Assembly: GCA_024640695.1 (NCBI GenBank)
Contig: JAHEEM010000007.1
Location: forward strand, 1-42,120
Direction of reading: 5' to 3'
DNA from: Rhodospirillaceae bacterium
Lineage (GTDB): Bacteria; Pseudomonadota; Gammaproteobacteria; Steroidobacterales; Rariloculaceae
DNA length: 42,120 bases
The notes below the pieces were generated by a model, which was not told the DNA's origin, did no database searches, and saw only the letters and a program-made list of their open reading frames with translations. Numbering within the stretch: the first letter of the stretch is position 1; every line of letters begins with the position of its first letter. Positions 28,094-36,851 of this stretch are shown here, in pieces. The position numbers were made by a program, and so were the translations under genes.

Positions 28094-29571
28094 CGCGTCA
28101 GCAAGTGCGCAGGAACGAGCCATCGCTCTAGCGCCTCGAAGCCGAGCTCGACGGCAATCGCGAGCAAAGCAGCGGGGACCGCGCCCTGCAGTATCAGGTT
28201 CGTGTCATTGAGCGCGAGGCCCGTAACGATAGGCTCCCCGAGGCCGCCCGCGCCGATAAACGCCGCGAGCGTGGCCGTGCCGATGCTGACCACGGCGGCG
28301 ATGCGAATTCCAGCCAGCACGTGGGGCAGCGCAAGCGGCAGGTATATCGTACGCAGGCGCTGCATCTGTGTAAGCCCGAGCGCAACGGCGACGCGCCGCA
28401 ATAGCGGGTCAATCGTGATGAGCGCTGTGATCGTGTTACGGGCGATCGGTAGCAGAGAATACAGAAACAGCGCGATGATGGCGGGCACCTGGCCCACGCC
28501 CGCGATCGGAATCAGCAGGGCCAGCAACGCAATGGACGGCACGGTCTGCAGCAGTCCGGTCGAGTACAGCACTACCTTGGAAACCGCGTGGGAGCGATAA
28601 ACTGTCAGCGCAAGCCCCAAGCCGATCACGGTAGCCGCCAGGACCGCAATGCTCGCGAGCTTGAGATGTATCAAGGTATTTCTCAGCAGGCTCGACGATA
28701 AAGCGTTTCCCGGTCGAGGTCTGGGGTCGGCGAGTCCCTGCTCGGCAAGGAACTCGGCCGCGACATCGGCGAAAGTCCGGCCGGACATGACGACCTCGGC
28801 GTTCAGAGCACGCATCGAGGCGTCGTCGAGCCTTCCGGCGAGTCCGCTCAGCATCGTCTTGATGGCCGGATCCAGGCTCGCGCGCACGAGTGGGACGGCC
28901 AGGTACTCGGGGAAAAACGCTCTGTCGTCCTCGAGTATCCGCAGGCCATACCGGAGCAAGTCGCCGTCGGTGGAGTATGCGTCGGTGATGTCGATTTCGC
29001 GCTCGAGCAGAGCCTGGTAGGCCAGGCCATGCTCGATGCCGGAGCTGTCCTGCGGCAGCGCATAGACGCGTTTGAGTCCGGGCCAGCCGTCGGCTCGGCC
29101 GCGAAACTCGTGGCTGAACCCCAGCCGCAAATCCGGGTGCTGCTGCAAGTCCGAGATCCGGACCAGGCCGAGGTCGCGCGCAAGCTCGGGGGTCACTGCG
29201 ATGGCGTACGTGTTGTTGAAGCCGAATGGTTGCAGCGGCTCTAGTCCGAGCGGTGCGAGCGCCTCGGCGAGCGCTGCGGGCTCGAGTTGCGTGTCGAGCT
29301 CGAGGATCGCCTGCGCGATCGTTCCGCTGTACTCCGCGTACAGATCGATTTCGCTGGCTCGCAGCGCTTCGAAGGCCACGAGCGTCCCTGCGAACCCGAA
29401 TTTCCGCACGACCGGCACGCCTTGTGATTCGATGACCTGGGCCATGATCTCGGCGAGCACGTAACCTTCGGTGAAGTTCTTGCTGCCGACGACAACTGGC
29501 GCCTGTTGTGCAGCGAGACGGCCGGCGAAGCCCAGCATCACGGCAGCGGCGAGAAGCAAGCTAGGCCGCAT
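28078..29571 (-). CDS. ABC importer, fused substrate-binding and permease protein (osmoprotectant/quaternary amine type)
   Basis: A 497-residue fusion. A signal peptide (1-22, ending RLAAQQ) leads to a periplasmic OpuAC/ProX-type binding domain (about 26-285) starting [18 protein letters not shown] and including [17 protein letters not shown]-type permease follows (about 295-485) with about six helices and an EAA-like loop near 395-422 ([21 protein letters not shown]). Substrates in this family include glycine betaine, choline, carnitine and ergothioneine; none can be chosen here. Known OpuF/EgtU fusions place the permease first, whereas here binding comes first. The ATG overlaps the stop of the upstream ATPase gene by 11 bases. 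The 3' end overlaps htpG. Confidence 0.9.
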   Translation of the reverse strand: MRPSLLLAAAVMLGFAGRLAAQQAPVVVGSKNFTEGYVLAEIMAQVIESQGVPVVRKFGFAGTLVAFEALRASEIDLYAEYSGTIAQAILELDTQLEPAALAEALAPLGLEPLQPFGFNNTYAIAVTPELARDLGLVRISDLQQHPDLRLGFSHEFRGRADGWPGLKRVYALPQDSSGIEHGLAYQALLEREIDITDAYSTDGDLLRYGLRILEDDRAFFPEYLAVPLVRASLDPAIKTMLSGLAGRLDDASMRALNAEVVMSGRTFADVAAEFLAEQGLADPRPRPGNALSSSLLRNTLIHLKLASIAVLAATVIGLGLALTVYRSHAVSKVVLYSTGLLQTVPSIALLALLIPIAGVGQVPAIIALFLYSLLPIARNTITALITIDPLLRRVAVALGLTQMQRLRTIYLPLALPHVLAGIRIAAVVSIGTATLAAFIGAGGLGEPIVTGLALNDTNLILQGAVPAALLAIAVELGFEALERWLVPAHLLTRHAVS

Positions 29572-30295
29572 GGTCTTGGCGAAGCAGCTCGCGGACATGG
29601 CCGCTGGCGGGGGCGGCGAGCACCTCAGCAACGCTGCCCCGCTGCTCCATAGACCCGTCCCGAAGCACGACAATGTCTGCCGCCACACTCAGTGCCTCGT
29701 GGACATCGTGCGTGACCAGCAGCACGGTCGTCGGCTCGGCTTCCATAAGCAATGCAAACCGCAGGTGAATCTCCCGCTTCGTCAGCCCGTCGACACCGGA
29801 GAATGGCTCATCCAGCAGCAGGATCTCCGGACGGAGAAACATTGCGCGGCAAATCCCGGCGCGCTGTTGCTGGCCCCCGGACAGCTGGTGCGGATAACGA
29901 CTGCCGAGGTCGGGATCGAGCTGCATGAGCGCCATGAGCTGAGTTGTCCGGCGCCCGATGCGGGCCTGGTCCCAGTCCTCGATCTCGCCCATGAGACTGA
30001 TATTGCGCGCCACGCTCAGATGCGGGAACAGCGCAGTGCCCTGCACGGCATAGCCGACCCGCCGGCGTAAGCGATGCAGGTCTGTTGCTGGCAGCGGGTT
30101 GCCGAAGACTTTGACCCGGCCCTGCTCGGGCCGGATCAGGCCGTTGATGAGCTGCAGCAGGGTGGATTTGCCGCTACCGCTTGCTCCCACGATCGCCGTG
30201 ATGAGTCCGGTTCCGAAGCTCACGTTGAGGCCCTGTAGTACCGCGACCTCGCCGAAACGCTTCGTGATCCCATCAAGCTCTATAATCGGGCTCAT
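29561..30295 (-). CDS. ABC transporter ATPase of the osmoprotectant-type importer
   Basis: A 244-residue nucleotide-binding subunit. Walker A is GASGSGKST (37-45), the Q-loop region reads [16 protein letters not shown], the signature is [10 protein letters not shown], Walker B is [13 protein letters not shown] and the switch histidine is in [10 protein letters not shown]. It lacks the C-terminal CBS domains that sense ionic strength in OpuCA/ProV, so osmotic gating of that type is unlikely. It is translated just ahead of, and overlapping, the fused binding/permease gene, so the two make a complete importer. Confidence 0.92.
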   Translation of the reverse strand: MSPIIELDGITKRFGEVAVLQGLNVSFGTGLITAIVGASGSGKSTLLQLINGLIRPEQGRVKVFGNPLPATDLHRLRRRVGYAVQGTALFPHLSVARNISLMGEIEDWDQARIGRRTTQLMALMQLDPDLGSRYPHQLSGGQQQRAGICRAMFLRPEILLLDEPFSGVDGLTKREIHLRFALLMEAEPTTVLLVTHDVHEALSVAADIVVLRDGSMEQRGSVAEVLAAPASGHVRELLRQDHAA

Positions 30296-30370
30296 TGCGA
30301 CCTTAAGATAACATCGACGGGAGCGGCGAGTGCGCCTGTCGCCGCCGCGAACCGATCAGGAGTCAGACCA

Positions 30371-30769
30371 ATGACGGATGAGCAAGACACCAAAACGCCG
30401 GACCTGCGCGAGCGACTGACGCCGGAGCAGTATCGCGTAACGCAGGAGGCCGCGACGGAGAGACCGTTCACTGGCCGCTACTATCAGCACGACGGTAAGG
30501 GTACCTATCGTTGCGTATGCTGTGGCAACGCGCTGTTCGCGTCGGGCACCAAGTTCGAGTCGGGCTCCGGTTGGCCGAGCTTCTGGGCCCCGGCCACGCT
30601 GCAAGCTCTGGCGAGCCGAAAGGACTCGAGTCTCGGTCACGTGCGTGAAGAGGTGCTGTGCGCGGAGTGCAATGCGCACCTCGGTCATGTATTCCCGGAT
30701 GGCCCGGAGCCGACCGGACAACGTTTTTGCATCAACTCCGCAGCGCTGGACTTCGAAGGTGAAGACTAG
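30371..30769 (+). CDS. msrB: Peptide-methionine (R)-S-oxide reductase
   Basis: A 132-residue zinc enzyme that repairs the R-sulfoxide of methionine. Zinc ligands are C48/C51 in [10 protein letters not shown] and C97/C100 in [13 protein letters not shown]. The catalytic cysteine is C120 in [22 protein letters not shown] is the substrate-loop signature. No signal peptide, so cytoplasmic. AGGAG lies eight bases before the ATG. A TonB-like gene begins seven bases after its stop and is probably cotranscribed. Confidence 0.97.
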   Translation: MTDEQDTKTPDLRERLTPEQYRVTQEAATERPFTGRYYQHDGKGTYRCVCCGNALFASGTKFESGSGWPSFWAPATLQALASRKDSSLGHVREEVLCAECNAHLGHVFPDGPEPTGQRFCINSAALDFEGED

Positions 30770-30776
30770 CGAAGCA

Positions 30777-31298
30777 ATGCAAAGCGACGAATCGAATCTG
30801 CCGCATACGGATAGCGTGGCGCTGCGTTTTCTCGGCGCTCTGGGTGTTGCGCTCTGCGTCGTGCTGGCGATGCTCTGGTTTGGCCTCGAGCTAAGCGGAT
30901 TCGCCGATCGCGAGCCTGGTCGAGGGCTCGAGGCTCACGAGGTAAGTCTGCTCAGCGACGCCGAGCGGTGGAATCTTCGCGATCTGCTCGGTGAGGTTCG
31001 CTCCGGTCTCCCGGCGATGCCGGTTTCGCCTGATGGCGTCGAGCGACTGGATCAGACCGGAGAGCAACGCGGTATCGTTCAGCTCGACGTGCGTGTCGAT
31101 GCCGCCGGTCATGTCGCTGACGTGCGGGTGATAGCGGCGTCTCCGGCCGGCATCTACGAGACACAGGCTATCGCCGAGATCGAGGGCCGCCGTTACGCGC
31201 CCGAGATGGTTGATGGCCGGGCGATCCCGAGCCGGCACCTCGAGCTCGTCGACTTCACGATCCGGCCGGTGCCCGGCCGTGCCGCCGAGGGCGAATAG
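30777..31298 (+). CDS. TonB-like protein with N-terminal anchor and TonB C-terminal domain
   Basis: About 173 residues. A single N-terminal helix (about 17-36, VALRFLGALGVALCVVLAML) anchors it; a short linker with an SLLSDAERWNLRDLL segment leads to a TonB-C type domain (about 95-165) with GIVQLDVRVDAAGHVADVRV and AIAEIEGRRYAPEMVDGR. The long Pro-rich span of classical TonB is missing, so reaching the outer membrane would be difficult; it may act within the periplasm. No exbB/exbD is nearby. It is 7 bases downstream of msrB. Start chosen at the ATG right after the msrB stop, which gives a clean membrane anchor. Confidence 0.72.
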   Translation: MQSDESNLPHTDSVALRFLGALGVALCVVLAMLWFGLELSGFADREPGRGLEAHEVSLLSDAERWNLRDLLGEVRSGLPAMPVSPDGVERLDQTGEQRGIVQLDVRVDAAGHVADVRVIAASPAGIYETQAIAEIEGRRYAPEMVDGRAIPSRHLELVDFTIRPVPGRAAEGE

Positions 31299-31400
31299 CT
31301 CGTGCGCTTGATACTGGTTCTGATGTGTTTCGATGTCCTCGATGGCGGCACCGACGCGATCCGCGCCGCTGTAGCAGTCGTCCGCGAGAGGTGCTAGACA

Positions 31401-32060
31401 GTGTCCGCAGCACCCGCCCCAGTCAAAGAAGAGCTGGCGATCGCCGGTCCCGTGGGTGCCCTCGAAGCGCTGCTCGAGACACCGGCGTCCCTCGCGCCGA
31501 AGGCCTTGGCGCTCATTTGCCATCCGCATCCGCTCCACGGCGGCACCATGACGAATAAGGTCGTCTACACGCTTGCGCGTGCTTTCGTGGCGCTCGGCGT
31601 AGCCGCGCTGCGATTCAATTTTCGCGGAGTAGGCGCTTCGCAGGGATCCCACGACGCCGGCGTCGGCGAGCTCGAGGATGCGATCGCCGCGGCTACTTGG
31701 TTACGTGGCCGATGGCCGGGCTCCGCGCTCTATCTGGGCGGATTCTCGTTCGGCGCCGCGGTCGCCGTGCGCGCGGCCGAGACGATTCAACCGGACGGGC
31801 TCGTGACTGTCGCTCTGCCATTCGAGCGACTCCGAGCCGACGAGGATCCGCCGGATGTGCCGTGGCTGTTGCTGCACGGCTCCGAGGACGAGCTTATTAA
31901 TCTCGATGCGCTCATCGATTGGCTCAATGGGCAGCCGCCCGGCCCAGAGCTCGAGCTTATCGCCGAAGCCGATCACTTCTTTCACGGCAAGCTCCCTGAG
32001 CTCAGGGAGGGGGTTGAGGTTTTTTTCCGCCCGCTGATCGCGGCGGCCGCGGCGCGTTGA
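31401..32060 (+). CDS. Alpha/beta hydrolase of the COG2945 type
   Basis: A 219-residue serine hydrolase. ICHPHPLHGGTMTNKVVYTLA and RFNFRGVGASQGSHD are signatures of this small cytosolic family. The nucleophile elbow is GGFSFG (S116), the acid is probably in LLHGSEDELI (about D158) and the base in EADHFFHG (about H186), so the triad is complete. The natural substrate is unknown. The start is a GTG with an AGAGG site 9 bases upstream. The 102 bases between it and the TonB-like gene show nothing definite. A TerB-like gene follows after 25 bases. Confidence 0.85.
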   Translation: MSAAPAPVKEELAIAGPVGALEALLETPASLAPKALALICHPHPLHGGTMTNKVVYTLARAFVALGVAALRFNFRGVGASQGSHDAGVGELEDAIAAATWLRGRWPGSALYLGGFSFGAAVAVRAAETIQPDGLVTVALPFERLRADEDPPDVPWLLLHGSEDELINLDALIDWLNGQPPGPELELIAEADHFFHGKLPELREGVEVFFRPLIAAAAAR

Positions 32061-32085
32061 GCGGGGTTAGGTTCGAGGAAATGCT

Positions 32086-32541
32086 GTGCTAAAGAGTCTA
32101 CGCGATCTGTTGAGCCGGTCGCTCAGCGCTACCGATGCGAAGCATCCCGAAGATCGTGAGCACACATTGAGGCTCGCTACCGCGACGCTCCTCGTGGAGA
32201 TCGTGCGCGCCGATTACGAAGAGAACCTTACCGAGAACGAAATGGTTTTCGCCGAGCTCATGCGACGCTTCGGACTGACCGAGGATGAGGCCTTGCTGCT
32301 CGTAAAAAAAGCCGAACAGGAAGCCGATCAATCGGTGACGCTGCAGAGCTTTACCCGTCTGCTGCATGAGCACTTGAGCCTAGGGGAGAAGCACGCGGTG
32401 ATAGAGATGCTCTGGCGTGTCGCATTGGCTGACGATCACCTCGATAAGCACGAGGACTATCTCGTGCGGAAACTCGCCGACCTGCTCTATGTCTCGCATG
32501 GCGACCTCATCCGCATTCGCAATGTAGTCATGGGCAGCTAA
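32086..32541 (+). CDS. TerB-like protein
   Basis: A 151-residue helical protein of the TerB/tellurite-resistance fold. The two acidic, metal-binding-like repeats are LVEIVRADYEENLTENE and LWRVALADDHLDKHEDYLVRKLADLL. The wider family appears in stress and membrane-associated complexes; isolated copies such as this do not imply tellurite resistance. It starts with a GTG six bases after AGGA; a nearby ATG is in another frame and stops at once. It is probably cotranscribed with the hydrolase before it. Confidence 0.82.
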   Translation: MLKSLRDLLSRSLSATDAKHPEDREHTLRLATATLLVEIVRADYEENLTENEMVFAELMRRFGLTEDEALLLVKKAEQEADQSVTLQSFTRLLHEHLSLGEKHAVIEMLWRVALADDHLDKHEDYLVRKLADLLYVSHGDLIRIRNVVMGS

Positions 32542-32566
32542 GGCCGCGCCTTTAGCGCGCGCAGAC

Positions 32567-33055
32567 TCAGTTCGTGAAATACTGTTTCATGTAGCGAACT
32601 GAGAATCGACTTGGCTCGTTCATCGGCGTCACGTCGATTGTGAAGATCAGCGTCTCTTCATTGGCCACGCCGAACTCTGCGATGTAATACACCGCCGCCT
32701 CTTCGCGAATCTCCCGCAGCTCGAGTTCCCTGAGCTGGCCGGTCAGATTAACGGCCGAGGCGAAGATGCTCCCAGGCACCGATGTGCCCGTAGAGTTCTG
32801 CGCTTTCTTGATGATGCTGACATTGAGCATGCCGCGATTGCTGCTTCTGATGATTCCGTATTGCCTTGCGACTTCCGGAGTTAGCTGCTCGGTAGAGATT
32901 GCGTTGAAATGCACGACGTAGTCTCCGAAGTCGCGGAAACTCTCAGTAGCACGCAGCGGGGGCTCGCGATTGCTTACGCGCGGCTCGACGGGTTGGCCGC
33001 AGGCCGCGACAAACACCACAGCGACAGCCGATAGCGCGCGCAGATACACCTTCAT
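32567..33055 (-). CDS. DUF4426 lipoprotein
   Basis: About 162 residues. The signal MKVYLRALSAVAVVFVAAC has a lipobox-like VAAC with the lipidated cysteine at 19, and the mature part (FRDFGDYVVHFNAISTEQL, ..MKQYFTN) fits DUF4426. Function is unknown. I start it at the ATG preceded by GGAAG; an upstream ATG at 33109 overlaps the preceding short frame (ATGCTGA) and could feed translation, but it would spoil the signal peptide. In Pseudomonas the corresponding gene follows metX-metW in the yggS-proC-yggT group; here those genes are missing. It is convergent with the TerB-like gene. Confidence 0.8.
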   Translation of the reverse strand: MKVYLRALSAVAVVFVAACGQPVEPRVSNREPPLRATESFRDFGDYVVHFNAISTEQLTPEVARQYGIIRSSNRGMLNVSIIKKAQNSTGTSVPGSIFASAVNLTGQLRELELREIREEAAVYYIAEFGVANEETLIFTIDVTPMNEPSRFSVRYMKQYFTN

Positions 33056-33102
33056 GGCCGTCTTCCGTTGTTGCCAGCAGGGCTCCACGATTGAAGTCTC
33101 GA

Positions 33103-33195
33103 TCAGCATACGGTAACGCCGTCGCCCTCGCGTGCGTTGGGCTTCAGGATAACGCGTATGCTCAGTTTTGCGGCGCTCGGCACACGCTTCGCCAT
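33103..33195 (-). pseudogene. Short frame after yggT, possible remnant of yggU (DUF167)
   Basis: Thirty codons beginning MAKRVPSAAKLSIRVILKPNA and then stopping. The IRVILKPNARE segment resembles the start of DUF167 (YggU) proteins, which normally run about 95 residues and sit directly after yggT. Its ATG overlaps the yggT stop by one base (TGATG), as expected for an intact yggT-yggU pair, and its stop overlaps another ATG. Only 139 bases separate yggT from the DUF4426 start, so a complete yggU cannot fit. Resemblance is short, so this may also be chance. Confidence 0.35.
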
Positions 33196-33740
33196 CAGCG
33201 CAGGAAAGGCGGTAGCGGCAGGCCGACTCGCACGGCCGCGATGAGGATCACGACGATGAGCGGAGCGAGATCGAAGCCCCCGATTGGTGGCAGGAAGCGC
33301 CGCACGGGTCTGAGCAGCGGCTCGTTGAGGTCCATGAGAATTCTGCCGATCGGGCTGTACCCGGCGGGCGAGACCCAGCTCATGATCACATAGATGAATA
33401 TGCTGACGACGTAGAGCCAGAGCAGCGCGTTGATCAGCCGCAGCAACACAAAGAACACGAACGTGGGGGCTGGCAAGCTGACGTTCACGAGTGCGACTAA
33501 GGCCCAGGTGAGCAGGGCTTCGAGCGCGACGAGAATTACCAAGGTCGGCAGGTCGATGCTGCCGGCCGATGGGATGACGCGCCGCGCCGGCACCACGAGC
33601 GGATTCGTCGCCTTGACGACGAACTGAGCGAGGGGATTGTAGAAGTCCGCGCGGACCCACTGCATCACGAATCTCAATAGAAACGTCAGCAGATACAGGT
33701 CACCCAGCGTACGTGTCAGGAATATCAGTGAATTGCGCAT
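33195..33740 (-). CDS. yggT: YggT family integral membrane protein
   Basis: About 181 residues, four or more hydrophobic helices in two repeats, each ending with a YGGT-type motif: FYNPLAQFVVKATNPLVVPARRVIPS and YSPIGRILMDLNEPLLRPVRRFLPP. Members are linked to membrane and division-associated complexes, without a firm biochemical role. I start it at MRNSLIFLTRTLGDLYLL; the frame is open upstream, but that would bury the N-terminal helix. It follows yggS by 71 bases, without the proC gene that usually lies between. Confidence 0.9.
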   Translation of the reverse strand: MRNSLIFLTRTLGDLYLLTFLLRFVMQWVRADFYNPLAQFVVKATNPLVVPARRVIPSAGSIDLPTLVILVALEALLTWALVALVNVSLPAPTFVFFVLLRLINALLWLYVVSIFIYVIMSWVSPAGYSPIGRILMDLNEPLLRPVRRFLPPIGGFDLAPLIVVILIAAVRVGLPLPPFLR

Positions 33741-33811
33741 TTCGGTTAACGCCCGGTCAATCGCCGATGCGAAAGATAGCACGCCACAGGGTTCACCTCG
33801 CAGCTAATGGG

Positions 33812-34495
33812 TCAGCTGCGTGCGCCGAAAATGGCTGTGCCGATGCGGACCATCGTGCTGCCGCTCTGCACGGCGATCTCCAGATCAGCGGACATTCCCA
33901 TAGATAATGTGTCGAGCTCGAAGCCGCGCTGCATGAGTTGCTCCTTAAGGTGCCGTAGGCCGCCGAACAGCTTGCGCACCGTTACTAGATCGGCGTCCGC
34001 AGGTGGAATCGTCATGAGTCCGCGCAGCCGCAAGCGGGGCAGCAAGCGCAGCTGGGTCGCGAGCGTCGCCAGCTCGCTCGCGGGTATGCCGCTCTTTTGG
34101 GGTTCTTCGGCGAGATTGACTTGTATACAGATATTCAGCGGCGCCGCGTAATGGGGCCGTTGATCGCTGAGCCGTTGTGCGATCTTGAGCCGGTCGACCG
34201 TATGAACCCAATCGAAGTAACGGGCAATATCCTTGGTCTTGTTGCCTTGGACATGACCGATGAAGTGCCAGCGCACACCGGTAAGATCGAGAGTTTCGAT
34301 CTTACCGATGGCTTCCTGCACGAAGTTCTCGCCGAAGTCGCGTTGGCCCGATTCGTAAGCGGCGATGATCGCCGCGGTGGGCTGTTTCTTGCTGACCGCG
34401 ACGATCGTGATGCTGTCGGCGTCGCGGCCTGCAACGGAGGCGGCATTTGCGACGCGCTCGCGAACCTTAGTGAGATGGTCCGTGATTTGAGTCAC
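33812..34495 (-). CDS. yggS: YggS/PLPBP family pyridoxal phosphate homeostasis protein
   Basis: About 227 residues. It binds PLP through the lysine of AVSKKQP (about K36) and shows FGENFVQEA, WHFIGHVQGNKTKDIA, VNLAEEPQKSGI, GLMTIPP and the C-terminal LSMGMSADLEIAVQSGSTMVRIGTAIFG. It is non-enzymatic and helps keep free PLP low. I prefer the GTG with GAGG seven bases upstream; another GTG eleven codons earlier has no ribosome site. It is divergent from pilT, the same orientation as in Pseudomonas. Confidence 0.95.
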   Translation of the reverse strand: MTQITDHLTKVRERVANAASVAGRDADSITIVAVSKKQPTAAIIAAYESGQRDFGENFVQEAIGKIETLDLTGVRWHFIGHVQGNKTKDIARYFDWVHTVDRLKIAQRLSDQRPHYAAPLNICIQVNLAEEPQKSGIPASELATLATQLRLLPRLRLRGLMTIPPADADLVTVRKLFGGLRHLKEQLMQRGFELDTLSMGMSADLEIAVQSGSTMVRIGTAIFGARS

Positions 34496-34581
34496 GCTTT
34501 GGCCTCGGGTGATGGCTATACTATCCACATTATGCCAAGCTCCGATGTTGGAGCGCGGTGTAGAGATCTAGAGGGAGCCTT
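34496..34581. promoter_or_regulatory. Divergent yggS/pilT control region
   Basis: TATACT at 34517-34522 may be a -10 for pilT, though no good -35 is in place. GCTCC (34539-34543) and GGAGC (34550-34554) form a 5-pair hairpin with a 6-base loop in the pilT leader. GAGGGAG just before the pilT ATG is a strong ribosome site. Confidence 0.3.
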
Positions 34582-35625
34582 ATGGCCGCCGTAGACATCG
34601 CTCAGTTACTCGCTTTTGCCGTCAAGAACAATGCATCTGATTTGCATCTGTCTGCCGGTGTCCCGCCGATAATTCGCGTCGACGGTGATGTCAAACGAAT
34701 CAATATGCCAGCGCTGAAGCACAAGGAAGTGCACAGTATGGTGTATGACATCATGAACGACAAACAGCGCAAGGACTTCGAAGAGTTTCTCGAGACCGAT
34801 TTCTCATTCGAGATTCCAAAGCTCGCTCGCTTTCGAGTTAATGCGTTCAATCAGAATCGGGGCTGCGCCGCGGTATTCAGAACGATTCCCTCGGAGATAC
34901 TGACGCTCGATGACCTCGGCGCGCCGCGCATCTTCAAGGACGTCGCCATGCATCCTAGAGGTCTGGTGCTCGTTACGGGTCCGACCGGCTCCGGTAAGTC
35001 GACGACGCTTGCCGCGATGGTCGACTACGTGAATGACAACAAGCCCGATCACATCATCACGATCGAAGATCCGATCGAGTTCGTGCATGAAAGCAAAAAG
35101 TCGCTGATTAATCAGCGCGAGGTTCATCGCGACACGCTGAGCTTCAGCGCGGCACTGCGATCGGCCTTGCGCGAGGATCCGGATGTTGTTCTCGTCGGCG
35201 AAATGCGCGATCTGGAGACTATACGGCTTGCGCTGACCGCGGCCGAGACGGGTCATTTGGTTTTCGGTACATTGCATACCAGCTCAGCGGCCAAAACGAT
35301 CGACCGCATCGTCGACGTGTTTCCCGCGGCCGAGAAGGACATGGTCCGCAGCATGCTCTCGGAGTCGCTGCGCGCCGTCATTTCGCAGACGCTACTCAAG
35401 CGCACCGGCGGCGGGCGTGTTGCCGCTCACGAGATCATGATCGGTTCGCCGGCAATACGGAACCTGATTAGAGAAGGCAAGATCGCGCAGATGTACTCGG
35501 CAATCCAAACCGGTCAGTCGCTGGGTATGCAGACTCTCGACCAGAACCTGCAGGAGCTCATGAGTAAGGGCCTGATCACTAAGGAAGAGGCCCGGTTCAA
35601 GGCTGTGAACAAGGAAAACTTCTAG
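34582..35625 (+). CDS. pilT: Type IV pilus retraction ATPase PilT
   Basis: A 347-residue hexameric motor that depolymerises type IV pili. N-terminal PAS-like domain with NNASDLHLSAGVPPIIRVDG, Walker A GPTGSGKST (133-141), Asp box IITIEDPIEFVH, Walker B VVLVGEMRD and His box GHLVFGTLHTSSAAKTIDR. The C-terminal AIRNLIRE motif needed for retraction is intact (about 291-298). It aligns with canonical PilT over its whole length. It heads a run of three related ATPase genes with gaps of 32 and 30 bases, probably one transcript. Confidence 0.98.
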   Translation: MAAVDIAQLLAFAVKNNASDLHLSAGVPPIIRVDGDVKRINMPALKHKEVHSMVYDIMNDKQRKDFEEFLETDFSFEIPKLARFRVNAFNQNRGCAAVFRTIPSEILTLDDLGAPRIFKDVAMHPRGLVLVTGPTGSGKSTTLAAMVDYVNDNKPDHIITIEDPIEFVHESKKSLINQREVHRDTLSFSAALRSALREDPDVVLVGEMRDLETIRLALTAAETGHLVFGTLHTSSAAKTIDRIVDVFPAAEKDMVRSMLSESLRAVISQTLLKRTGGGRVAAHEIMIGSPAIRNLIREGKIAQMYSAIQTGQSLGMQTLDQNLQELMSKGLITKEEARFKAVNKENF

Positions 35626-35657
35626 CAGAGCGAATCCGCGCAGAGGAGCGCGTCGAT

Positions 35658-36821
35658 ATGGAACGGGACCAAGCAGTAAGGCTGACCCAAAATTTGTTGA
35701 AGAAGATGGTCGAGCAAAAAGGCTCGGATCTCTTCATTACGGCTGGATTCCCGCCCGCCATTAAGGTCGATGGCGCGATCAAGCCGTATGCAGACCGACC
35801 GCTGACGCCTGAGCAGAGCTCACTGATCGTGCGGTCGATCATGAACGATCGCCAGGCCAAGGAGTTCGACGCCACGAAGGAGGCGAACTTCGCGATCGCA
35901 CCGCAGGGCATTGGCCGATTCCGCGTCAGCGCCTTCGTTGCCCAGGGAAACGTCGGCGCCGTGCTGCGAACGATCGTAACCAAGATCCCAACGTTCGAGG
36001 ACTTGGAGCTGCCAGAGCAGCTCAAGGACGTCGCGATGACCAAGCGCGGGCTCTGCCTCGTGGTTGGCGGCACGGGATCCGGTAAATCAACGACATTGGC
36101 GGCGATGATCGGCTACCGCAACGAGAACACCCAAGGGCACATCATTACGATCGAAGATCCGGTCGAGTATATGCATCCCCATGCGGGCTGCGTGGTAACG
36201 CATCGGGAAGTGGGTGTGGATACGCAGAACTGGCACAACGCTCTCAAAAACACTCTGCGGCAGGCTCCGGATGTGATCATGATCGGCGAGATACGCGATC
36301 AGGAAACCATGCAGTATGGCATCCAGTTCGCGGAAACGGGCCATCTGTGCGTAGCGACCTTGCATGCCAACAGCGCTAACCAGGCGCTCGACCGCATCAT
36401 TAATTTTTTCCCCGAGGAGCGGCGGCACCAGCTGCTCATGGATCTCTCGCTAAATGTTACGGCCATGATCTCGCAGCGGCTAATTCCGCGTGAGAACGGC
36501 ATGGGCCGCGTTGCTGCGATGGAGATCATGCTAGCCTCGCCGCTGATCAGCGATTTGATCTTCCGTGGCGAGGTTGCGCAGATCAAAGACATCATGGCCA
36601 AGTCGAACCGTCTTGGCATGCAGACCTTCGACCAGGCGCTGTTCAAGCTCTACGAAGACGGCGTGATCTCCTACGAGGAAGCTCTGCGCAATGCCGATTC
36701 CAAGAACGAGATCCGACTCAAGATCAAGCTCGAGAGCAAGCGTGAGGCGAGCTCGAGCAAAGAGCAAGATCAGAGTCTCGTGCTGATGGAAGAGGACGGT
36801 CGCGGGGCCGTTAGGTTCTAA
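35658..36821 (+). CDS. pilU: PilU-like type IV pilus ATPase
   Basis: A 387-residue PilT paralogue. KGSDLFITAGFPPAIKVDG, Walker A GGTGSGKST (about 137-145), IITIEDPVEYMH, Walker B DVIMIGEIRD, His box GHLCVATLHANSANQALDR, and the PilU-like end LGMQTFDQALFKLYEDG. It lacks AIRNLIRE; the matching stretch is LISDLIFRGE. The last 25 or so residues are a charged tail (EASSSKEQDQSLVLMEEDG). PilU boosts PilT-driven retraction under load. GAGGAG lies about ten bases upstream of the ATG. This is the better PilU of the two downstream copies. Confidence 0.93.
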   Translation: MERDQAVRLTQNLLKKMVEQKGSDLFITAGFPPAIKVDGAIKPYADRPLTPEQSSLIVRSIMNDRQAKEFDATKEANFAIAPQGIGRFRVSAFVAQGNVGAVLRTIVTKIPTFEDLELPEQLKDVAMTKRGLCLVVGGTGSGKSTTLAAMIGYRNENTQGHIITIEDPVEYMHPHAGCVVTHREVGVDTQNWHNALKNTLRQAPDVIMIGEIRDQETMQYGIQFAETGHLCVATLHANSANQALDRIINFFPEERRHQLLMDLSLNVTAMISQRLIPRENGMGRVAAMEIMLASPLISDLIFRGEVAQIKDIMAKSNRLGMQTFDQALFKLYEDGVISYEEALRNADSKNEIRLKIKLESKREASSSKEQDQSLVLMEEDGRGAVRF

Positions 36822-36851
36822 CTGCGACACTCCACCCGCTGATTCGGCTCT

